A stretch of DNA of 22,850 bases, from positions 1-22,850 of the forward strand of contig JBCDIQ010000040.1 of NCBI GenBank assembly GCA_039024295.1, in the 5' to 3' direction. A program made the translations under genes and the position numbers. Shown piece after piece: positions 16,550 to 22,850 of the stretch (within the stretch, counting starts at the first letter, position 1; each line of letters opens with the position of its first letter). The notes under the pieces are model-generated. The model was not told the origin of the DNA. It did not search any database and worked only from the letters and a program-made list of their open reading frames with translations. This stretch comes from JBCDIQ01 sp039024295. GTDB taxonomy: Bacteria > Bacteroidota > Bacteroidia > J057.

Positions 16550-17456
16550 TTCAGTCCCTACGGTACTGCTGACAGGTGCAAGTGGAATAGTGGGGAGTGA
16601 TCTAAGTCGTGTGTTGTTGGAAAGGGGAGCTAAAGTGTATGCGATTTCCCGAAATGACCAATCCTTGGGACATCCCAATTTGACTTGGGTTAAGCTCGCA
16701 CTTGAATCGAAAGACGAGGTAATGGAAGCATATAAAGCCATATCCCCGGACTGGGTATTCCACATGGCCTCTTATGTATCTGCTGCTCCTAGTTACGATT
16801 TGGTCATGCCTACCTTTCAAAGCAATCTTGTCTCGACCCTACACATGCTTATGGCAGCTAAAGAGTATGGATGTGAGCGTATGATTGTAGCCGGTACTTC
16901 TGAAGAGCGGGTTGACGATGTAAAAGAAATCCTCCCAGCATCTCCCTATGCTGCGGCTAAGTTGGCCAGTAGTGCTTATGCCCGGATGTTCAATAAATTA
17001 TATGACGTCCCGGTATGTATTACCACCTTATTCTCCGTTTATGGCCCCACTCCCCTTAAACCTAAAAGGGTCCTCCCATACGCAATTAGTGAGCTGCTGA
17101 AAGGAAAATCTCCCGAATTCTCGAGTGGAAAACGGCGAATTGACTGGATCTATGCCGATGATGCCATCGAAGGACTGCTCAAAACCATTCAGTCTAAGGA
17201 AGCCGAGGGACAGACATTTGACCTTGGAACGGGCAGTATGTTGACCATAAGGGAGTTAATAGATAAGGTTGCAGACATTATCGGTGGCTCAGGGCGGCCA
17301 GTTTGGGGTGCCAGACCAGATAGGCCCATGGAAAATGAGGTGGCTGCTGATCTGAACAAGACGCAGTCTATCATTGATTGGCAGCCAACTGTAGGCCTGG
17401 AAGAAGGATTGAAAATTACCATTGATTGGTACCGGACATTTCAACAGCAGAAATAA
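16500..17456 (+). CDS. NAD(P)-dependent sugar epimerase/dehydratase (extended SDR), first copy
   Basis: 318 residues from ATG 16500. Rossmann motif TGASGIVG (25-32), the active-site Thr/Ser (T133/S134 in AGTSEE) and Y150-x-x-x-K154 define an extended short-chain dehydrogenase acting on nucleotide sugars. A C-terminal substrate-binding part includes RRIDWIYADDAIEGLL. The exact reaction (4-epimerase, 4,6-dehydratase or reductase) cannot be told. The start lies inside the end of the kinase gene; a GTG at 16479 would lengthen the overlap to 71 bases, and a TTG at 16533 would still lie inside the kinase gene and keep the whole domain. The first 18 residues are Thr/Ala-rich because this DNA also codes for the kinase tyrosine tail. 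Followed by a perfect inverted repeat just after the stop. Confidence 0.9.
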   Translation: MDTTKATTATTLLTENNSVPTVLLTGASGIVGSDLSRVLLERGAKVYAISRNDQSLGHPNLTWVKLALESKDEVMEAYKAISPDWVFHMASYVSAAPSYDLVMPTFQSNLVSTLHMLMAAKEYGCERMIVAGTSEERVDDVKEILPASPYAAAKLASSAYARMFNKLYDVPVCITTLFSVYGPTPLKPKRVLPYAISELLKGKSPEFSSGKRRIDWIYADDAIEGLLKTIQSKEAEGQTFDLGTGSMLTIRELIDKVADIIGGSGRPVWGARPDRPMENEVAADLNKTQSIIDWQPTVGLEEGLKITIDWYRTFQQQK

Positions 17457-17457
17457 A

Positions 17458-17474
17458 AATAGTTGGCAACTATT
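17458..17474. repeat. Inverted repeat directly after the epimerase stop
   Basis: AATAGTTG (17458-17465), a single G, and CAACTATT (17467-17474) form perfect 8-base arms beginning one base after the stop codon. There is no T-run behind it, so it is not a standard terminator. It may be an mRNA 3' stabilising hairpin or a protein-binding site for the following GT2 gene, whose 162-base upstream gap also contains TTTGTT-G-AACAAA (17536-17548). Confidence 0.45.
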
Positions 17475-17618
17475 CGGTAATCTGGCACGCTCTTGGCTTT
17501 ACATGAGGCGAGGGCATATGTAAGTTTTCAGCCCTTTTGTTGAACAAACCCATTGCTCTTGTGAAAAGGAAAAGCTTGATGTTGTATACACTCCAAATTT
17601 TTAACACAAACATCTTTC

Positions 17619-18572
17619 ATGGCAAACCCTAACCAGCCAACCATTTCCCTGGGCATCCCCACTTATAACGGAGCCAAACGCATTTCCTCGGCCATTGAGT
17701 CGATTTATCGACAGGGCTACGAAAACCTTGAAATTATTATTTCTGACAATGCTTCTACTGATAATGCAGCAGAAGTCATCCAGGAATTTGCTGATAAAGA
17801 TTCACGAATCCGTTTCTTTCAGCAACCCACCAATTTGGGTCTGATGCCGAACTTTGACTTTGTTTTACAACAAGCCTCTAGTGATTATTTCATGTGGGTG
17901 GCAGATGATGATGAGTTGGTCCCTGACGTATTGAGTCGGTATGTAGAATTTTTGGAGTCAAATCCAGATTATTCCCTGGTAAGCGGAATGATCAATTACT
18001 GGAAGGGCGATGTGCTGATGCGCTGTGAAAAAGAAATGAGCACGGAGCAGACCAGCCCGGTAAGCCGATTGGTAAACTACTACGGCAAGGTAAAGGACGG
18101 AGCCCTCACATATGGCCTTATGCGTACAGAAGCCGCAAAAGCGATTCCTGTGCAAACAATTTTGGGTCCTGATTGGCATCACGTCGCAGGATTGGCCTTT
18201 CTAGGTAAAATCAAGCAATTGGACTTTGTGGGCTACAGCAAGCAACTCGGCGGTAATTCGGTGAACTTTGTCAACTATGCCCGAAACTTTGGTGAGCACT
18301 GGTTTTGGGGTAAAGCTCCATATATGAAAATTGCAAAGGATGCATTTTCTGAAGTGCTTTACCGGACACCTGCTTACCGAAAAATGAATGTTGTTACCCG
18401 CCTATATGCTGCTACTGCTTCTTCTTTTGGGGTGTTGATCCATTTTTATGGAAAAAGGTACCCCAAGATTTTGGCTGGCAAACTCCTGCGTGCCTTCAAT
18501 ATTACAACCCCCAATGAACGGAAGCGCATGCGAAATCAGCCTAAAAAGGGGCAAGTTAGTTTTTCTGAATAG
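17619..18572 (+). CDS. Family 2 glycosyltransferase
   Basis: 317 residues. The N-terminal GT-A domain shows ISLGIPTYNGAKRISSAIESI (about 9-29), IIISDNASTDNAAEVI (about 39-54, UDP-sugar binding) and the metal-binding VADDDE motif (about 92-97, DXD equivalent). The C-terminal part is basic and ends with an amphipathic stretch, probably resting on the membrane. It should add one sugar to a lipid-linked repeat unit in the cytoplasm. Linkage and sugar are unknown. It is separated from the preceding epimerase by 162 bases and followed by a strong terminator, so it may form its own transcription unit within the locus. Intact, normal length. Confidence 0.92.
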   Translation: MANPNQPTISLGIPTYNGAKRISSAIESIYRQGYENLEIIISDNASTDNAAEVIQEFADKDSRIRFFQQPTNLGLMPNFDFVLQQASSDYFMWVADDDELVPDVLSRYVEFLESNPDYSLVSGMINYWKGDVLMRCEKEMSTEQTSPVSRLVNYYGKVKDGALTYGLMRTEAAKAIPVQTILGPDWHHVAGLAFLGKIKQLDFVGYSKQLGGNSVNFVNYARNFGEHWFWGKAPYMKIAKDAFSEVLYRTPAYRKMNVVTRLYAATASSFGVLIHFYGKRYPKILAGKLLRAFNITTPNERKRMRNQPKKGQVSFSE

Positions 18573-18581
18573 CCTAAAATT

Positions 18582-18615
18582 CTCTTAGAAAATAGGTTTT
18601 TCTAAGGGTCTTTTT
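18582..18615 (+). terminator. Rho-independent terminator after the GT2 gene
   Basis: CTTAGAAAA (18584-18592) and TTTTCTAAG (18598-18606) are perfect 9-base arms around the loop TAGGT, extended by C-G and T-G pairs at the base (582/608, 583/607), then TCTTTTT (18609-18615). It lies 10 bases after the GT2 stop. Confidence 0.75.
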
Positions 18616-18788
18616 CTGGTGCTATTCTTTATTTAAGCCGTTTTTGACATTTTTTTTTCATAACACACATCGTTTCGGCAAAAGATAGATATCCACACGA
18701 GAACCTTTTTTTTCTAGGTGGCTCTCCCTTACTTTTGATTCAATGTGTTTGTATTTCGACTGGATGAACATTTTATTAACCTGAATCC

Positions 18789-19856
18789 ATGAAGATTTTA
18801 ATCACCGGAAACCTGGGATACGTAGGTCCAGGACTTGTGAAAGAATTCCGCTCTCATTACCCTGACGCAACCCTTATCGGGTTTGACATCGGTTACTTCT
18901 CCAAACATTTGACCAATACCCACATCAGTCCAGAGTCCTTCCTGGATATGCAGTATTATGGCGATGTTCGTGAGTTTCCCGAATCTCTCCTGGTAGGAGT
19001 AGATACCGTGGTGAGCCTTGCAGCCATTTCCAATGACCCTATTGGGAATAAGTTTGAGGAAGTAACCCTCGATATCAACTATCGTGCTACCATTAAGCTA
19101 GCCGAAATGGCCAAGCGTAATGGGGTAAAAAACTTTGTATTTGCTTCCAGTTGTAGCGTATACGGTGCAGCTGAGGACGCTGCAAGAACAGAAACCTCAG
19201 AAGTAAACCCCCTTACAGCATATGCAAAGTCTAAGGTGTTCTCTGAAAGAGACCTGGAACAATTTGCAGATGATACCTTCAAAGTTACTTGCCTGCGATT
19301 TGCTACTGCTTGTGGCATGAGCGATCGTCTTCGGTTAGACCTTGTGCTTAATGACTTTGTTGCTGGATCCATTACTTCCGGGAAGATCACCATTTTGAGT
19401 GACGGGACCCCTTGGCGTCCATTGATCAATGTGCTGGACATGGCCCGTGCCATTCGCTGGGCACATGAGCGTGATGCAAAAATCGGTGGTAACTACTTGG
19501 TTATCAATACAGGATCAAACGTGTGGAACTACCAGATCAAGGATTTGGCCTATGCCGTAAAAGAAATCCTGCCTGAAATTGAGGTTTCCATCAACGAGAA
19601 TGCAGAGCCTGACAAGCGCTCCTACCGAGTGAACTTCGACCTGTTCGAACAATTAGCACCCAATCATCAGCCACAGTACGACCTTAAAACCACTATTGAT
19701 GGCTTGGTCAAGGGGCTTACAGATATAGAATTTGCCAATAAAGACTTTCGCAATTCCAACCTGATTCGCCTGAAGGTGATCAGCGGATTGCTGGAGCGTG
19801 GTGAGCTGGATGCGGCTCTTCGCCTCGTGAATCCTGGTGTAACCGTTGCCGGGTAA
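18789..19856 (+). CDS. NAD-dependent sugar epimerase/dehydratase (extended SDR), second copy
   Basis: 355 residues, starting MKILITGNLGYVG. The Rossmann motif is TG-x-x-G-x-x-G (T6 to G13), the active-site serine region SSCSVYG is at 120-126, and the catalytic pair is Y145 and K149 in YAKSK. It modifies a nucleotide-activated hexose, probably by epimerisation, dehydration or ketoreduction. It is only about a quarter identical by eye to the first epimerase, so not a recent duplicate. It is encoded 37 bases before the C-methyltransferase gene, with which it surely forms an operon; such pairs are common in pathways to branched deoxysugars. The 216-base gap before it follows the GT2 terminator, so it needs its own promoter; I could not pick one out with confidence. 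Confidence 0.92.
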   Translation: MKILITGNLGYVGPGLVKEFRSHYPDATLIGFDIGYFSKHLTNTHISPESFLDMQYYGDVREFPESLLVGVDTVVSLAAISNDPIGNKFEEVTLDINYRATIKLAEMAKRNGVKNFVFASSCSVYGAAEDAARTETSEVNPLTAYAKSKVFSERDLEQFADDTFKVTCLRFATACGMSDRLRLDLVLNDFVAGSITSGKITILSDGTPWRPLINVLDMARAIRWAHERDAKIGGNYLVINTGSNVWNYQIKDLAYAVKEILPEIEVSINENAEPDKRSYRVNFDLFEQLAPNHQPQYDLKTTIDGLVKGLTDIEFANKDFRNSNLIRLKVISGLLERGELDAALRLVNPGVTVAG

Positions 19857-19893
19857 TTCTCTTTCAGTATTGTTTCATTTTTAACCAACCAAC

Positions 19894-21177
19894 ATGTCTG
19901 CTACTCAAGAATTGCAACAGAGTGAAAGCCACGCTCCTGAAGCTGCCAGCAGTAAATGTCGTTTTTGTTCTACCCCGCTGACTCACACTTTCGTGGACCT
20001 TGGCATGTCACCTATCTGCAATGACATGGTGAAGCCCGAGAATAAGAATGATATGGAGCCATTTTATCCACTTCATACCTATGTTTGCAGCAATTGCTAT
20101 TTGGTTCAGTTGGATGAGTTTGTCAGTCCTGACAAAATCTTTGATGACTACACCTATTTTTCCTCTTTTTCTACCTCCTGGTTGGCTCATGCCAAAGCCT
20201 ACACGGACTTGATGGCCCAGGAATATGGCATTAAAGAGGATAGCTTTGTCGTAGAATTGGCCAGTAATGATGGGTATTTGCTCCAGTATTTCATGGAGAA
20301 GAACGTTCCTGTTCTCGGGGTAGAGCCTGCGCCAAACGTTGCAGAAGTTGCCACTGAGAAGGGAATTCCTACTTTGAACAAATTCTTTGGAGTGAAAACT
20401 GCTGAAGAAGTAGTGGCGTCTCATGGGCAGGCAGATTTGATCCTGGGCAATAACGTGCTTGCTCACGTTCCTGATATCAATGACTTTGTTGGTGGAATGA
20501 AGGTGCTCTTGAAGCCAGGTGGATTTATCACCATGGAATTCCCGCATTTGTTGACCCTGATTAATGAAAATCAGTTCGATACGATCTACCACGAGCACTT
20601 CTCGTATTTGTCTTTCCGTGCAGTAAAGCGTGTATTCAACCACCATGGATTGGACCTGTTCCACGTACAGGAAATCCCTACACACGGTGGATCTCTACGT
20701 ATCTACGCCAAGCATATCAATGACGAGAGTCGCCCGATCACTGAAGCTGCGCTAGAATTGCTGGACCGTGAAGAGAAGGTGGGGTTTGATGACCTGGAAT
20801 ATTATACCCAATTCACTGAGCAGGTAAAAGAAACCAAGCGTAAGATCTTGGAATTCCTGATCCAGGCCAAGCGTGAAGGAAAAAGCATTGTAGGCTATGG
20901 TGCGCCTGGTAAGGGAAACACCCTGCTGAACTACTGCTCCATTCGCGAGGACTTCCTGGATTACACCGTGGACCGTAGCCCACACAAGCAAGGTAAATAC
21001 TTGCCTGGTACGCATATTCCGGTTTTCTCTCCTGATAAAATTGCGGAAACCAAGCCAGACTATATCTTCATTCTGCCTTGGAACCTCAAAACAGAGATTG
21101 TCAATCAGCTGAGCTATTGCCGTGAGTGGGGAGCCAAATTTGTGGTGCCCATTCCGGAAGTTCAGATCATTGACTGA
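19894..21177 (+). CDS. Sugar C-methyltransferase (TylC3/TcaB9-like, three-domain)
   Basis: 427 residues with the three parts typical of nucleotide-sugar C-methyltransferases. The N-terminal zinc-binding domain has C22-x-x-C25 and C65-x-x-C68. The SAM-binding Rossmann domain has E121-L-A-S-N-D-G127. The C-terminal Methyltransf_14-like domain has VGYGAPGKGNTLLN. The Y232-H-E-H235 motif matches the active site described for TcaB9 and relatives, where a His is proposed to act as base. The reaction is transfer of a methyl group from SAM to a ring carbon (often C3) of a 4-keto-6-deoxy sugar, giving a branched sugar. Partner of the epimerase just upstream. Last gene of the polysaccharide locus, closed by a strong terminator 84 bases downstream. 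Confidence 0.93.
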   Translation: MSATQELQQSESHAPEAASSKCRFCSTPLTHTFVDLGMSPICNDMVKPENKNDMEPFYPLHTYVCSNCYLVQLDEFVSPDKIFDDYTYFSSFSTSWLAHAKAYTDLMAQEYGIKEDSFVVELASNDGYLLQYFMEKNVPVLGVEPAPNVAEVATEKGIPTLNKFFGVKTAEEVVASHGQADLILGNNVLAHVPDINDFVGGMKVLLKPGGFITMEFPHLLTLINENQFDTIYHEHFSYLSFRAVKRVFNHHGLDLFHVQEIPTHGGSLRIYAKHINDESRPITEAALELLDREEKVGFDDLEYYTQFTEQVKETKRKILEFLIQAKREGKSIVGYGAPGKGNTLLNYCSIREDFLDYTVDRSPHKQGKYLPGTHIPVFSPDKIAETKPDYIFILPWNLKTEIVNQLSYCREWGAKFVVPIPEVQIID

Positions 21178-21227
21178 TTTAGGTATCATGTAGGTGAGGG
21201 TGTTCTTTAATCTGGAAACCTATCACC

Positions 21228-21253
21228 TATTAGCTAATACCTCTAGGCTAATA
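21228..21253. repeat. Palindrome with adjacent half-site
   Basis: TATTAGCTAATA (21228-21239) is a perfect 12-base palindrome and GCTAATA recurs at 21247-21253. It lies between the methyltransferase stop and the terminator. It could be a binding site or an additional stem in the transcript; no function is shown. Confidence 0.4.
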
Positions 21254-21260
21254 ACTTATC

Positions 21261-21292
21261 CCCGGTTCGAGCTTGCTCGTGCCGGGTTTTTT
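21261..21292 (+). terminator. Strong rho-independent terminator ending the polysaccharide locus
   Basis: CCCGG (21261-21265) / CCGGG (21282-21286) form the base of the stem, with CGAG (21268-21271) / CTCG (21276-21279) above a small internal mismatch and a CTTG loop, followed directly by six T (21287-21292). It separates the sugar genes from the AbiE-like unit. Confidence 0.88.
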
Positions 21293-21294
21293 AA

Positions 21295-21323
21295 TTGACT
21301 TTTTGACGGGTGTTCGGTAAATT
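21295..21323 (+). promoter_or_regulatory. Candidate sigma70-type promoter for the AbiE-like unit
   Basis: TTGACT (21295-21300, 5/6 to TTGACA), exactly 17 bases, then TAAATT (21318-21323, 4/6 to TATAAT). It starts three bases after the terminator T-run and gives a start site near 21330, about 20 bases before ATG 21351. This is the E. coli-like form, not the TTG/TAnnTTTG form usual in Bacteroidota. A chance match in AT-rich DNA is possible. Confidence 0.5.
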
Positions 21324-21350
21324 AAGGTGTTTTTGTTTTTAATTAGTCCA

Positions 21351-22340
21351 ATGAGATTGAAAGAAAAAGATTTTTTATACGAGGCAATTATCGCTTTAGA
21401 AAAAAATAGCGACTTAAGGATTAATTTTGAATCCAGCCATGATATTTTTGCAAAAAATGATGGAAATATAATTTTTGAAAATTCTGTCCACTTACCAGTT
21501 GAAATAAAAAAGGGGGTCCGGAAGCATCATATAAAGCAACTACAGGAAAAGTATCGAGAAAATTCCCACTGGATACTAATCTCAGACTACCTGTCAAAAC
21601 CCCTTCAGGAATATTTAAAGGAGAATAAAATTTTTTACTTGGATGCGGTGGGTAATACCTATATAAGGCTACCATCTCTCTTACTCCACATTAAAGGTGA
21701 GCCACGAAAAGAAACTCCTAAATCGACCTCAAAGCTGACCCAAGCGGAAGTGCGGGCACTGTTTTTTCTGATTTCTAACCCAGATTTATTAACCTATTCC
21801 TATCGTAAGTTAGAACCTATTCTTGGGGTAGGGGTAGCAACGCTTTCGAAACTATTTTCTTTTCTGAAGGTCAAAGGGTTTATCAACCCAGATGTTAGGC
21901 CATTTTCATTTGAAAATCTTGAAGAGCTAAAAGATTTTTGGATTGCCTCTTATGGAGAAACCCTCAAGCCGCGGTTGCTAAGAGGCAGATTTAGGTTCTC
22001 TAAAAATGGGGGTTCTAGGAGTTGGGAAACCTGGGAATTGGGTAAAGAGGTTTTATGGAGTGGAGAGGCGGCCTTAGCACGTATTTCAGATTACTATTTA
22101 CCGGGAGAGTGGGAAATATATACATCATTACCCACGATAGAACTAATAAAAAGGTATCGGATCATTCCAGACAGCGAAGGGGCAATTGGTGTATATCAAA
22201 AGTTTTGGAATGAAGCTGCAAACTTGTCCCTTAATATTCCCTCCTTAGCACCTGACCTGTTAATTGAAGCAGACATAAAGTTAGGAGGAAAAGCGCGGGC
22301 CTCTCAGATTTTCAGAGACCGATATGCCCAACATGCTTAA
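21351..22340 (+). CDS. AbiEi-like antitoxin / transcription factor of a type IV toxin-antitoxin system
   Basis: 329 residues from ATG 21351. The N-terminal part (about 1-110) resembles the nuclease-like front of Bacteroidota AbiEi-family proteins: LPVEIKKGVRKHHIKQLQEKY followed by ENKIFYLDAVGNTYIRL. A winged-helix part follows (about 125-180: LTQAEVRALFFLISNP, then ILGVGVATLSKLFSFLKVKGFI). The C-terminal part has WELGKEVLWSGEAALARISDYYLPGEWEIYT, typical of the family. AbiEi represses its own operon and counteracts the AbiEii nucleotidyltransferase toxin without binding it stably. A TTG at 21327 would add eight residues but falls upstream of the predicted transcription start. The coding sequence is visibly AT-richer than the sugar genes before it, which suggests transfer. 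The stop overlaps the next gene by 17 bases (or 8 if that gene starts at 22333). Confidence 0.75.
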   Translation: MRLKEKDFLYEAIIALEKNSDLRINFESSHDIFAKNDGNIIFENSVHLPVEIKKGVRKHHIKQLQEKYRENSHWILISDYLSKPLQEYLKENKIFYLDAVGNTYIRLPSLLLHIKGEPRKETPKSTSKLTQAEVRALFFLISNPDLLTYSYRKLEPILGVGVATLSKLFSFLKVKGFINPDVRPFSFENLEELKDFWIASYGETLKPRLLRGRFRFSKNGGSRSWETWELGKEVLWSGEAALARISDYYLPGEWEIYTSLPTIELIKRYRIIPDSEGAIGVYQKFWNEAANLSLNIPSLAPDLLIEADIKLGGKARASQIFRDRYAQHA

Positions 22341-22850
22341 AGTTTTCAACAACAGTTTTCCAGGTGCAGGTGAAATTTTACCTGTTATCCAGAAAATGGA
22401 ATCCCAACATGGGATTACCTGTACACTTCTGGGAGCAGGTGCGAGAAATGTTTGGCTTGCTGACTATTATCAGGGTAATCCTGGTGCTACAAAGGATGCC
22501 GATTTTGCGGTTTTCGCTTCAAGTATGGAGGCATACACTCAGATGAAAAATGTGCTTGTAAGTGAATATCAGTTCGATGATTCTCCCCGCTTGCCACTTA
22601 CAATGTTGTCTCCAAGCGGAGTATGGGTCGATTTTCTCCCTTTCGGTCCGATCGAAGTAAGTCATGAAATCCCTTTATCCGGATTTGAACGTGCAGCTCA
22701 AGTTCATGGATTGGCCGAAGCTTGTTCTCATGCAATTCCATTGGAGTACGAAGGGATGAAAGCAGGAAATGTAGTTTCCCTCCCAGGACTTGTACTCTTG
22801 AAATTAATTTCACTTGATGATCGCCCTAATCATCGACTGAAAGATGCAGA
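22324..22850 (+). CDS. AbiEii-like nucleotidyltransferase toxin (3' end outside window)
   Basis: Open from ATG 22324 (or ATG 22333) to the window edge, 175 codons with no stop. The visible part has the nucleotidyltransferase pattern: LLGAGARNVWL (about 38-48, G-rich first motif, here G-A-G instead of the usual G-G-T/S), the metal-binding pair D-A-D in TKDADFAVF (about 60-68), a third acidic residue in WVDFLPFG (about 101-108), and near the end LLKLISLDDRPNHRLKDAE, similar to the K...R-x-KD motif of AbiEii/AbiGii proteins. These toxins transfer nucleotides, for example onto tRNA acceptor ends in MenT relatives, and halt growth on phage infection. Overlap with the upstream antitoxin gene implies coupled translation. 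The missing C-terminus prevents a firmer family call. Confidence 0.7.
   Translation, partial: MPNMLKVFNNSFPGAGEILPVIQKMESQHGITCTLLGAGARNVWLADYYQGNPGATKDADFAVFASSMEAYTQMKNVLVSEYQFDDSPRLPLTMLSPSGVWVDFLPFGPIEVSHEIPLSGFERAAQVHGLAEACSHAIPLEYEGMKAGNVVSLPGLVLLKLISLDDRPNHRLKDA

Noticed and set aside
20008..20685. 225-codon frame on the minus strand inside the methyltransferase gene
   Set aside because: The plus-strand protein is a textbook three-domain C-methyltransferase; the antisense frame is long only because of codon bias on the other strand.
1..22850. tRNA, rRNA, insertion sequence, integrase or phage genes
   Set aside because: I looked for them on both strands, especially near the AbiE-like unit, and saw no cloverleaf, rRNA core, transposase or terminal inverted repeats. 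The unit's right flank lies outside the window.

Overview
The window comes from a Bacteroidota chromosome, probably from the Saprospiria/Cytophagia side of the phylum. The strongest sign is a giant PKD-repeat protein that ends in a type IX secretion (type B, CHU_C-like) sorting domain. Short Wza-like lipoproteins, a Wzc-type tyrosine kinase, mostly missing Shine-Dalgarno sequences and moderate GC agree with this. I see no rRNA, tRNA, CRISPR array, transposase or integrase.

Layout. The left part (1-7000) is a mosaic of short transcription units: the start of a secreted coiled-coil protein (minus), a GT39-like membrane glycosyltransferase, a divergent Uma2-type nuclease-fold protein whose 3' end overlaps the glycosyltransferase tail-to-tail, a lone Rieske iron-sulfur lipoprotein, ribose-5-phosphate isomerase (rpiA), a MacB/FtsX-type permease without its ATPase, a divergent VirK-family secreted protein, and an ECF sigma factor with a small unknown gene behind it and a 435-base gene-free leader in front. 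The middle (7108-12048, minus) is the 1646-residue surface or secreted PKD protein. Divergent from it is a MoxR AAA+ ATPase that leads rightward into a polysaccharide locus.

Polysaccharide locus (13374-21177, all plus): Wza-like export lipoprotein, Wzc-like tyrosine autokinase, a sugar epimerase/dehydratase whose start lies inside the kinase's tyrosine tail, a GT2 glycosyltransferase with its own terminator, a second epimerase/dehydratase, and a sugar C-methyltransferase. Together these look like export and length control plus synthesis of a C-branched deoxysugar for a capsule or exopolysaccharide. No flippase or polymerase is visible, so the locus is incomplete here or scattered in the genome.

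Right end. A strong rho-independent terminator closes the polysaccharide locus. Three bases later comes an E. coli-like -35/-10 pair (17-base spacer), followed by an AT-richer two-gene unit: an AbiEi-like antitoxin/transcription factor overlapping a nucleotidyltransferase that runs off the window. This is a type IV (AbiE-like) toxin-antitoxin or phage-defence module inserted behind the surface-sugar genes, and it is the best candidate for an accessory system in the window.
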